Shown: in pieces, positions 46,111-56,800 of the stretch | Layout of the letters: each line of letters starts with the position of its first letter | How positions within the stretch are numbered: the first letter of the stretch is position 1 | DNA from: Lumbricus rubellus | Taxonomy: Eukaryota > Annelida > Clitellata > Crassiclitellata > Lumbricidae | Reading direction: 5' to 3' | NCBI GenBank assembly: GCA_945859605.1 | Contig: OX243815.1 | Coordinates: 29,536,981 to 29,600,980 of the forward strand | DNA: 64,000 nucleotides | Made by a program: the position numbers and the translations under genes | The notes under the pieces: generated by a model | What the model was told of the DNA's origin: nothing | The model's input: the letters and a program-made list of their open reading frames with translations, nothing else | Databases searched by the model: none

Positions 46111-47460
46111 TTCAAAGAGAGGGGCCAATTGATGTAAAAGATCGGGACTGTTTATTGTTACAGGATACTTACAACAAAGGCAGACTGTGATCGGAAAACA
46201 ATAATCAAAAGAAGGATAAGAGGGCAGCATAGGCCTACAGATATGCAAGCAACAAAGACCAGTAGACTGTGAAAAATGCTGATTCAGTTGTAGATGGTAA
46301 AAGGGGACTTAGTCATACTTCAATATGAAGAATCATTTCCTGCGCAACTTTGTCCAGGAATAGTCAGCTACTAGTTAGAACACCTGATAAGCATAAAAAT
46401 GAGCCATGGGTGTTGTTTATGGTGAATGGTTGAAGGAAAAGAGTGTAAGAAGCTTTTCAGCAAAACATTATCTCCTCATTGTATCGAGGTCGCCAATATA
46501 CGGAAGGTTGACTGCCTAACGTTCAGTAATTCAAGACTTTTTGCCAGGAAGCAAACATTTTCACAAATAAATGTCATTATCATTGATCATTCATCCATTT
46601 GTTTGATTCCATGAACTCTTTAGACAAAAATCAAATCCAGTTTGCTAGCACTTCTCTTTTCCAATGAATCTTTACAATGGCTCAAATTCTATGAGCTCAA
46701 ACACAATAATAGTTTTATTTGTGACCTGAAACAGAAATTTGAGCATGTCACTTGTGTAAAAACAGGTTTACATGTCCAATTTTACTTACTTGCTTATTGT
46801 CAGGTTTGCTTAACTTTGTTATGACCTTTCAAGTAGCAAACAAGCCCAGTAACCATGCTTTATTAATGATCTGTTGAATGTGATATGTCCATGTTACAAA
46901 GATTTCTGTAGAGCACAAAGGTCGTATGTCCATTTTTGGGCACCCCACCCTTACAAACTTCATTTTTTCGTGTTATTCTCATGTCACATGATACCATTGC
47001 TCTGTTAACATTGTTCCCTGTTTAAATACGTATTCAATGACACCAAGAAAGTATGATTATGTTACTTTGTTATATTTTTCATAAGCACTTGAAATTTGAA
47101 ATTCGATTTTCTCGAAATAATGAAATATGGACATAACCCATTTGTCCTCTATACAGTCGATATTGTTGTTGTCTCCTAAAACAATTATACAATTACCAGG
47201 TATTAACAGCGAGCAGTAACAAGAATTAGCACACAATTCTTATGATATTCATTGTTTCCACAATTCATTAAAATTAATACATGTTGACATTCAAAACTCA
47301 TAGTCGAAATTTAGACGTTTAATCCATGTAATGCAGCATACTAACATACTAACTAACTCCGTAAGGTAATATTCAAGTCCTTGGGTAATTTTATTGAGCA
47401 CTGTTTAGATAATTTTTACTTGAACACGACCACAATGAATTTTCTTCAACACTTCCAACA

Positions 47461-47520
47461 CTTTCCGGGAAGCGTAAATACAATCTGGAATATGGCGAAG
47501 ACCAGGGCGGAGTTTGCCAG
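47461..47520. promoter_or_regulatory. ETS/YY1-like cassette, copy 1 (inverted copy at 51487-51547)
   Basis: GAAGCGTAAATACAATCTGG then AATATGGCGAAGACCAGG here matches the complement of 51487-51547 (CGGAAGCGTAAATACAAAAT, GGAATATAGCGAAGACCA). CCGGAAG and ATGGCGAAG resemble ETS and YY1 sites, and both copies have an ATTGG (CCAAT) box about 50-70 bp away. This could be a duplicated promoter or the ends of a larger element. Confidence 0.45.
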
Positions 47521-47536
47521 TTGATGTTACCAGTTA

Positions 47537-47563
47537 TTGGTCAAGCTATAATTAGCTTGACCA
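47537..47563. repeat. 12-bp perfect inverted repeat
   Basis: TTGGTCAAGCTA and TAGCTTGACCAA are separated by about four bases, just after the ETS-like cassette. Confidence 0.85.
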
Positions 47564-48044
47564 ACAACTGCTAACGCAGCAACAGCAAATCCGCTGGCGC
47601 GTTGCAAAGCAAAGAAAGTTCCATTTAAGAGTAAGTAAGTACGCATAATGCGTATTTACTATGGCAAAAGTAAAGTATGAGACAGGAAATTCTATGTGGT
47701 TGGAAAGAATGTAATGACGACACGAACCCTAAAACTAACCCTAACCGACCCTCACGACGCAAAACCTTACCCTGCGCGAGCGACACCTAGGTGTCCAATC
47801 CTATAGGCATGCTGAAAATTTACTAATAAAGCAGGCTAAAGTGATATATAATTATTAGGCCTACCTGTGTCATTTGTTCGTCCATACGAAAGATCATTTG
47901 TGATAAATTGTAATAGCAAAACCAGAAGCTTTTAGATAGAAATTCGTCCAAAATCGTTATAGCATGCCGACGCACGTGTCGAGCAGATGCTGACAATTTA
48001 CCAAGGGATGGTCAGACAGCGGGCCGTGCAAGTCAGTAGCCTAC

Positions 48045-49450
48045 AGTGGTTTTTTTATTGCTCCCAATTCAATCATATACAGTTCTTTTTTTAAACAGTA
48101 AACTTAAACAACAAATGTGATAACAGAACATAGTCAATTCAATGCAATTCACAGTTTTTGGAATACAAAGGGTATCCCTGAAGGGAAAAAATCCCGCTAG
48201 GAAGGGGCCCTACTTTCAGCTTCAAGATTAACCAGATAAAAACTAACGTTGGGAGGTCAGCAATCAGTGCTGGAAGATTATATAAAATTATAGTGCACAA
48301 ATAATACAAAAAGAAGAAAAGAAAAGAATAAAACAGTTCACTTCTATTTTACTAGAGACATACATCCTTTTTTGCAATGTGTGCTCTGATTAATTGTTTA
48401 AAGTGAAAGAAAGGTTTAGCAGTTCTCAAAGTTGTTGGTAAATTATTCCATATTCGTGGACCTTGATATTTAATGGAGAATTTTCGTATATTAGTTCTTG
48501 GATAATCGCTTATGTAATATGTATTCTCTATTACTTCTAGTAAGATGAGTGTGTTTGATTGTGGGAAAATAGTCTAAAAAGGCAGAAGGTAGCAGGTTGT
48601 TATTAAATTTTTACATAAATTCCAAGGTCTGAGCTGTTCTAATTTCGGTTATATTTAAGAGATTAAGTTCTAAAAAAAGAGGCTTTGTATGGGCATTGTA
48701 TGGAGACTTAGTGATAATTCTTATGGCCCTCTTCTGGAGTGTTATAAGACTGGTCAAGTGGGTTTCATAGGTGGAAGTCCAGATGAAATTGCAGTACGTT
48801 AAGTAGGGATGGATTAATGTAGAATATAACTGTCGCAGTACAAGTGGTGGAAGCAAATAAGATATCCTTCTGAGTATTCCTATGTTTTTTGAGACTTTCT
48901 TAGTAATTTCTAGAATATGTGTGTCCCATTTTCAATGTTGATCTATGTGAACTCCAAGAAATTTTGTTGATGAAACAGAAGGAATTATTGTGTCATCAAT
49001 TTTAATTTCCCTGTTCGAATTTGGAATTACTTTTTTAGAGGTTCTAAATAAAATATAGTTAGTTTTTGACAAATTTAATGACAACTTGTTTGCCATAAAC
49101 CAATCATTGGCTAGAGCCAATTCCTCATTAACAAATGATATTAGATACTCATATGAAGCATGAGATATGAAGGCATTAGTGTCATCTGCAAAGAGAATAT
49201 AGTGTAGAAGAATCGTGGAGTTTGGTAGGTCGTTGATGTAGATTAAAAATAACAGAGGCCCAAGTATGGATCCTTGAGGTACACCAAAAAAAATTAGTTG
49301 AAGATCAGAAAGGCTACCATTACACAGGACTTGTTGATAACGACTGTTCAAATAGCTTTTAAACCAGTCCAGAGCCAGATCCCTTATTCCATAGTGTTCT
49401 AATTTTGCAGTAAGAATTTTATGGTCCACAGTATCAAATGCTTTAGTCGC
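48045..49450 (-). pseudogene. CR1/L2-type LINE, reverse transcriptase remnant and 3' UTR
   Basis: The minus strand reads TKAFDTVDHKILTAKLEHYG at 49445 downward (motif A), then FFGVPQGSILGPLLFLIYIN (motif B), YILFADDTNAFI (motif C), thumb SYLLPPLVLRQLYSTLIHPY, and a C-terminus IRKFSIKYQGPRIWNNLPTT ending RAHIAKKDVCL and a stop near 48353. One TGA (48932-48934), one TAA (near 48610) and a late frameshift disable it. Fingers and endonuclease are missing. A 3' UTR of about 300 bp runs to an A-rich end near 48045. These features fit a CR1/L2-like clade. Confidence 0.88.
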
Positions 49451-49663
49451 TGATTTCACGTAGAGATTCGTCGATTTTTGCGAAGGTTTCGATTTTGGTT
49501 GCTTCCATGTTCGGATTAACCGAGGCCGTTACGTCCGCAGTCACCTCCGCTGCGAGTTCATTGACTAAAAATTTCATCATAGGAATGAGAAGCGTGGAGA
49601 GGCGGTCCAATAGCACATTACCTATCTTATCGTCAAGGACTAACTCAGATTGTAAGCTAATTT
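49449..49663 (-). pseudogene. Coding-like segment joined to the LINE, possible ORF1 remnant
   Basis: Minus strand, open for about 70 codons: SELVLDDKIGNVLLDRLSTL, then MMKFLVNELAAEVTADVTAS, then KIETFAKIDESLREISD and a stop exactly where the reverse transcriptase homology begins, in another frame. Helical, coiled-coil-like character and position suggest a LINE ORF1 fragment brought next to RT by internal deletion. That reading is an inference. Confidence 0.4.
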
Positions 49664-49989
49664 AATCAGTGCACGACGATTGTCGTACAGCGACGCAGGT
49701 AGGCCAACTGCAAATTGGCGCGCGGCGTCTGGACAGGTGATTGTCTGGACAGCGCGTGATGTCTAGACGAGCGTACGTTGAGTGTACAAGGAGGGAGTGG
49801 AAGTGAAGAAGGAGTGTTGTGTGTTGAGAGCCGTTGAGATAGGCTGTAATAGTTGTTGTTGAGTTGCGATAGAGTAGACTGATGAAGGTAGTAGTCGTGT
49901 AGTTGTTATGATAACGCAAGTGTAGTCATTGTTGTGTTGTTGCTGATCGTTTTACTTTACATCGGATTTTGGAGTATAATAAGAAGACT

Positions 49990-52900
49990 TAAACACGTCG
50001 TCGTTGTTGGTTAATAAAACAGTGAAAGTCTGTAGATTCTTTACCTAGCCATTTAGCTAATGAAACAGTTATCTAGGGATAGGCCTATGCTACCACGAAC
50101 TTATACGAAGAAGCTTCCGAAGAGACTGATAGGAGGAGGTGATCACAAGGAGGTTTACCACACAGATAGTTCCTCAATTTTTGCTATTTTTTGGCCATGA
50201 TAATAGATTGAGCGAAATTAGTTGAATCGAAGTTGAAATTCAAGCGTTAGCGTTAGCAAACAAACTTCGGTAGGCAAACCTCACGTGTTATAACGAGTTG
50301 ACTGGGTGTGACCATGCAGATGCGTAGATAGTTAAAGTTCGAGTCCATTCAAGTTCATTCCAACGATGTAATTCCTCATTTATGTTGATAGTTATTCCAT
50401 ACTGCCATCACGCGTGGTATCCCAACGATTTACTGTTTTACTATGAGAAAACTATTGCTCAAAAGAGTTTTAAAACTAAAATTGTGACCCGTTTTCACAA
50501 AAGCGGTCGGAAAGTACCATATTAGATTTTTTCACTTTTTAGCAATTTCCTGTACATGATTCATTTTCCTTTCCAAAACTGTTTGCGGTTTTTCTATATC
50601 TAAAATATAACCAGGGTTATAGAATTTTAAATCCGATGGTATAGATAAACTGCTAGTTGAGAAAATTGCGTGCGAAGTTTAGCGATATAATTATTGACAT
50701 TCTCCTATGAAACGGCTATTTCTACTGGACCTATTTAAATACAATTTGGCCGCCGCGTAGCTTCGACAATTGCCTAAATACTCTACAGATTTACAAAATA
50801 TTCTCCATTTCGAAGATTAAGTTATTTAGGTGAAAAGCGAAGAAAATAAACGATTTATCCCGTTACACCAGGCGAGGCCATGCGACCTTTAATCGTTCAG
50901 CCAACCACGGCTCAAGATTTGGTCACGTGTCTGTTTTATAGCGCTATTTTAAGTTTCTGTGAGTTAGTCGGTCTATTTCGGGCCGCTCTCAGGGCGTACT
51001 AAATAGAAGGCGGTCATGTTTTATTAATAGAACGGGAAAAGGGGATTTCCTTTTTCAAAACGAGACCAATCACGTTTTTCGATTCGACCTGCAACTTATT
51101 TTAATATCGCAACAAAATGTAGCTAATTTTGACTTAAATTCTGACTTTCGATCTCGATAAGCAGATTTAGGGCTCTTAGTAAAAATTAATTTTTACACAT
51201 TTAGATATGTCTAAACAAGCATTTTATACGTCATTTCTATTGAATATATATTTTTAAACTTGTTTTTGTGTTCATGTCAATTACGGCCGATTTAAGGTTT
51301 TCCATGGTTTTTCGTCATTTTCTACCTGATGACATTTGGTACCTTCCGACTGATTTCAAAAAGACGGGTAACAATTTGTCGAATGTTTACGGTCATGTTA
51401 TCGTCAATCCACCACCATGATCACGTGACCACGTTATTGGTTTGTTAGCTGTCAATCTCGTAAAAACCCGCCTCTTGAACTCTTGCTCTGACCCAGATGG
51501 TCTTCGCTATATTCCATTTTGTATTTACGCTTCCGGGAATCGGGCTTCACGGGTTCGAATAGAATCTCTGATACTTTAAATGGTTTAAAAAAATCAAGGT
51601 CTGCAAAAATAAAATATCTAAACCTTGTTTAGCTTTCTGTCAAATATTAAATTTTTTATCTTTCTGTCAAATAATGCAAGTCATTCCATCTTGTGTTTAC
51701 AAACATACTAGTTTGAATTATTAAAGTGTGGGTTGTTATTAATCCAACCCACTGATCTATGTATTGATCAATGATATTTCTTAACATTAAATGCAAGGTA
51801 TCTATGTAAATTATTGGTCCTTGAGAAGAAATTTGGAATGAGGATATTCAAATACCGCAGAATCTAAACGCTATGCCCTTCAAAAAGGTAATAATATTTT
51901 TTATTAAAATAAGTCTTTAAAAAATTAAAGTTAAAAAGCTTGGAACCTCGAGGCCAACCATTAGCCTACTTTTGTCTCATCAGTATTATTAGCCTACATA
52001 CAGTTCCTTGAACTTCTTTCGAACGAAGATATTTGTCAAAAGCCAAAAAGTAGCTGGTAAAAATAGGTGTCAATTTTCCAGAGAGGGGCAAGCGCCTCCT
52101 CTTGCCCTTAGCCATGGTGGGTAAAAAGAATGCTGTCCAGAGCAACGCCAAGGTCAAAAACCACTAAACCAGAAAGTGAAACAAGGAAGGCTCTCAAGGA
52201 AAGACATGCAAAGAATTTGAAGAGCATATTTTCATAATATCGATTAGTGTTTACTCTATATTCCCTCTACTGGGGATTCGGGGAAATCAAGGCTTTTGTA
52301 GGGGGGAAGAACGAACGTCCGACGGACGATCGCTGAGGTATTCAGAACTATTCTGTGGAACCGGAACCCACAGAACCCAGAATGCGCATCTAGCGTTTAG
52401 CGCTCAATGATCTGTCGGTTGTTGAGCAAATAATTATAGTTTAATTAGTTGTCGGTCGACGAACTAAAGTCTTTAAAAGTTGCAAAAGTAAAAGGTAGAG
52501 AAGTTTATATAAAGAGGAAATAATTACCAGTTCGACTTAACTAATGACTGCGACATTTGTTTTACGAGTTGTTTGTCGATAAATATTGAGGTGGCGATAT
52601 AACGAAACTTAAAATTATGATTTTGATTTGTTGTCGGAGGGGTGGAGTTTGGTTCTAATACGATTTGTCATAGGATAATTGGTCACAGGGTATATCGGTC
52701 ATAGGACTATTTGTCATATGTCGCAAATAAACTAACGTAATTTTTATTTTGAAGACAAACACGACTTTAGCCAACTAGCCAAAACGTCTTAAGATAATTA
52801 CTTGCAGACATCAAATCGGGTCAATTGTTTTTTTCAGACAAATGCAATTAGTGCCAATCAAGAAACTTCCTAGTAGCCTTGCATGCATCAACTGACTTCA

Positions 52901-53100
52901 AAGAATTTAAAAGACATTTAGAACTGATTGTGTTTGTCTAAAAAACGTACTTCAAAGAATGGTAACTGATTACCACGAGATTATAAACGTTTGACTTGTA
53001 GGTTACTCGCTATGCTCAGGTATAAAAGACCATGAAGCCAAAGCAGGACAACTATTTGTATTGATTGAGTGAAGTGGTATTATTGTAAGGACAATTTTGC
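49990..53100. other. Intergenic stretch
   Basis: No gene can be supported over 3 kb. CACGTG E-boxes occur at 50923 and 51421. The inverted ETS-like cassette is at 51487-51547. An iterated (G/T)GTCATAGGA-like word fills about 52665-52722. A CCATGG context ATG at 52113 opens a short basic frame (MVGKKNAVQSNAKVKNH) that stops after 17 codons. Confidence 0.45.
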
Positions 53101-53131
53101 AAGACACCTTTCTGCGGACAGCAAGTTTGTT

Positions 53132-53575
53132 ATGGATGTGGAAGGCGAATTCGGAATCTCGAAGCGAGGAAAGCCAACGTTTATTCTGAATGGCTTCGAA
53201 TACTGGAAGCACCGCATCACTAAAGAAGGCGAAACAGTATGGCGTTGCAGCATGGTGCGCAATCGGAAATGTAAGGCAAGCGTTGTTTCCGATGGAGTAA
53301 AACTGGTAAGAATCAACAAAGGAAAGCACAATCATGAAGGAAACGTCAGTAGATCACTGGCCAAGAAGGCAGTTGGCCTGATGAAAGCAGTGATGACTGA
53401 GACTTTAGCAGGTTCAAGCGCTATACAAGAATTGGTGTGTTCTAACCTTCCGGACGACGTTCTGATGGCTTTACCAAAGAGATCATCGCTAGGCCGTGTT
53501 CTTCGTCGTCACCAACAGAAAACTTTAGTTTCCGGTGACTTTGTGCTCTCTAGAGTTTTACCTATTTCACAGTAA
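53132..53575 (+). CDS. FLYWCH zinc-finger domain protein, 147 aa
   Basis: The ATG at 53132 is the first in frame; the frame is open further upstream to about 53069. Near the N-terminus is a FLYWCH-type domain: ISKRGKPTFILNGFEYWKHR, then TVWRCSMVRNRKCKASV, then NKGKHNHEG. It has the family's Cys-Cys-His-His ligand pattern (C in WRC, C in KC, H-N-H). The rest (AMKKAVGLMK-like helix, LPKRSSLGRVLRRHQQK) resembles the segment between FLYWCH and catalytic domain in Mutator-like transposases of animals. The catalytic domain is absent, so this is either the N-terminal remnant of a MULE or a small domesticated DNA- or RNA-binding protein. It stops 270 bp before the XPNPEP1 start. Domain call is confident, gene status less so. 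Confidence 0.7.
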   Translation: MDVEGEFGISKRGKPTFILNGFEYWKHRITKEGETVWRCSMVRNRKCKASVVSDGVKLVRINKGKHNHEGNVSRSLAKKAVGLMKAVMTETLAGSSAIQELVCSNLPDDVLMALPKRSSLGRVLRRHQQKTLVSGDFVLSRVLPISQ

Positions 53576-53844
53576 AATCAATGATCCAGTAAATGGTTGT
53601 TCGTGTTTTTAACCTCTTCGATAAGTATGTAATTATTCAATAACTAAACTTGATCAATTTTGAGTTGTACATATATTATGACTGATCGTGGAATGGCACT
53701 GTATTCCTTTTCAGTTAAAATTTAAACTGCAATTGTTATACATACATAAACGCATGCTTGCATGCAAACAACTATTTTAAACCTTTTGGTTAATATTTAG
53801 TTGTAATTCAGTTGTGTTTGTGATCTGTAGTTTTAAAGATCCCA

Positions 53845-56800
53845 ATGGCAGCCAAAGGTTCAACTGCAATTCTTCAGAGGCTGCGAGCACTGATGAAGAA
53901 TGCAGCTTTTGTCAGTCCTCCGGTTCATGCCTACATCATCTCTTCAGGAGATGCTCATATGGTAACTGCAGGAATCTATTCCATTTTATCATGTGTGAAG
54001 CACTTTCTGGTGAGGTCTCTAAAGTTGTCAGCATGTGGTTATAATTATTATCACTAAATGGCCAGAGAAAAACTTGAGAACAAGATTCAAAAAATATTCA
54101 TGGTAATGATGTTGCATATTTTTAGCATTTATTTAGTGCTATAGAGCACTTTTGATTGAAACACTGGCTTAGTGTCCCTACACAGTGACCATCTAAGTGT
54201 GGCTAAAATTGCATTATGTGTTTTATAATGCAGGCACTAAAACCAAACTGCTACCACGTTCACATTGTTCAACTTGTTAAAAGTCATTGTATCTTTACTT
54301 TTAGATTTGCATAATCATATTTTGTGCCTTATTCATTATTAATTCTCTTCATCAGTATTTTCTTCATCAGCATAATTAATACTGAGGTGTGGATAGTGTG
54401 GCGGAAATGCCACAAGACGAATTTTCGAATATGAAACATAAGCTGGTAACTGACAATACATGGGCGGCCAAAGTAGGGTCGCGGAATTCCTTATAGCGCC
54501 GGAGCTATGGCCGATAGAAATTCGCGGTATATGCGGATCGACTAGTAAATCGTTTCGCTACAACTTTGCCATGGGGCGTTAAGCGGTCAAAATTCACGGT
54601 GAAAAGTTTCACCTACGGAAGACCGATTCGTGCTTTATAGCCAAAGTATAGTGTGCAGACAGCAACTTTTGACTTTGGGCGCATATAAAATTTCCGCGGA
54701 TAATGATATCGAATTTCTGAATACACCGTTCGAAAGATAAATTATCGGGCTGCCGAATTGCCGTTGAGAGCTAAGCGATACCTGTATCCGATCGAAAGAT
54801 ATGAATTTTATTCGAATTACGGTCGAATTTACGTGTATCAGTCAATGACTAGATATAGAGAGCTACATCTATATTTTTACGTTAAAACATCCGTGGAATA
54901 GAGCCTGCCACACGCTGTGCTGCTTAAGTATCGGATAGGTGTAGCAAGACAACACTCTGTGTATGATTCTGCATTTATCACGACATATACGGCGCGCTGA
55001 CGACCACTCAATACCTTGTGTATTCGACGTCGTTTACCGGCCAAACGTATCCAGTGGCGTATCGATAGCTGCTAACCCGGCTAATCTGCGTCATAGCTGT
55101 TTCGGTTAAGAGTTTGAGGGCAAATTGATACCGGTTCGATTATCCGCGGTCCCCGACCGTCGGAAGACCCGTTCCGTGGTGCATGCGAAAGGTTCGGTAG
55201 GGTAAAGGGTTGGGCCCCTCCCTGCTCGATCTGCTACCGTGTTACGTGCTCGCTTTCGGAGCGTGGTGAATCAGAGTTCGTGTGCTCGGTCGGGAAGCGT
55301 CAGCACCCCGGCGAGTGATCACAGGTCTGTGAAGGCGACCCCGCGGCGCCTGGTGTCCGCGGACGTTACAAATAATACGTTACGAATTCGGTGACTTACG
55401 AATATCTTTTCTTGCACCTATTGGTCTGTTGTTCGGCCGAGTAGAAGGGCCGCGTCGAGTGATCGCTAGCCATACCGGCGTGTTCGTGAGTTAAGGGTTG
55501 AATCCATTTCAGCGCATGACGCGCGTGGTAAAGTTGCCTCCGCGAAACAGGCGGGAGTAACTGTGACTTTCTTAAGGTAGCCATTTGCCTTGTTGGTTGT
55601 GTGTGAACTTTGATCGGCGATATCTCGGTCGGTTTTCGTCCGATCGACGAGCGGCTAGTGTCGAACTACGCAGCGAGATCGCTGCTTGATTCACCTCACA
55701 GACACGGTGAGTGCCCGTAGAACGGTTTTCGAGATATTTACGTTAGAAGGGAGGCCACCCGGTCTTTCCCCGCTATACCATCTGATTCTGTCTTTCAAAA
55801 CCAAGCGCCGCGTAGAGCCCCGCTCTCGCGGTAGCTTTGTCGTCTGTTGACCGATCCGCACGTTCTTGGTGTCAAACTGTGCCGGACGTTCTTGGGAGTG
55901 ATAAACTGTTGAGAGATCGACCGCAGCTCTAACGGTCGTTTCTGTATCCGTTACCGAAGGGAGGCCGCCGGCCTTTCCCCGTGTTACCTGTTCCGTGCCG
56001 CATCTTTCCTCCCCTTAACGAGCAGGGAGAGAGAGAGGGAAATATTGTCACAGGCCCTGTAAGGTTCGTTGCCGGTGCGCCTCGGTACAAGGCCGGCAAC
56101 GAACGTATCGGTCGCAGCCAACCGATCCGTCGGGGTAGTTAACGGTCCCTGTAAGTCAGTTACCAGCCTCTAATCACGTTACCCTAAGTGCCCTAGGCGT
56201 TAGCTCAATTGCATTGCTAGGTCCCCGGCCTTTTTAAGCGCCTGGGGTCGACCGATGCTGTTCTGAGCGACGTCGAGTGGGAGTCAGAGTGGTTTCAGGG
56301 CGAAGTTTGAAGTCGGCGCGAAGCCGCATACGGTCAACGCCTACGGGCGAGCGAGCCAGTGAGCGAAGAGGGAGAGCGAATTTGAAGGCTCCTCTCGGTG
56401 GCGACAGTTCGACCGCGTGAAGCGGGGTGGTTACAGGCAAGAAGACAGTGAGTGAAGGAGAGCGAATTTGAGGACACTCTCGAGGCTGGTCGTTGGCCGG
56501 CGAAGGTTCGTTGCCTGCGGGCGGAGGAAGTTGAAGGAGGGAATTTCTGGACACCCTCGGAGTCGGCGGTTTGGCCGCGTGAAGTGAATCGCCTACGGGC
56601 TATTGGTTTCTGGTCTTTCTCGAAGTCGGCGCGAGGCCGCACACAGTGCATTGCCTACGGGCGTAAGAGACAGTGATCCATCGGAGGGCAAGCGGTCCGT
56701 CTTTTCTTTGAAGGCCGTCTTCGCCTCCGTACGTGTAACAAATTGACGGCGGTCGTCCGGATCTCCGGCCGCCGATCGATCGACACAACGACCTGGTCGC

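Larger units (their letters stand above)
45075..47161. mobile_element. TIR element of about 2.1 kb touching the RNF181 start codon
   Basis: The ends are inverted copies, CGACTGTATAGAGGACAAAT followed by GGGTTATGTCCA on the left and its complement at 47125-47163. They match over about 36 of 39 bases and sit beside TA. The words TATGTCC and GAGCACAAAGGTC recur inside both ends (about 45097, 45179, 45250-45292, 46887, 46915-46935). One is a near-perfect 40-bp palindrome at about 45253-45292. No transposase frame is seen. A SINE fragment lies at 45970-46110. The left end is within two bases of the RNF181 ATG, so the element occupies the 5' UTR or promoter position. Confidence 0.75.

Noticed and set aside
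52113..52170. Start of a small basic protein (MVGKKNAVQSNAKV)
   Set aside because: It stops after 17 codons and no splice donor or continuing frame could be fixed.
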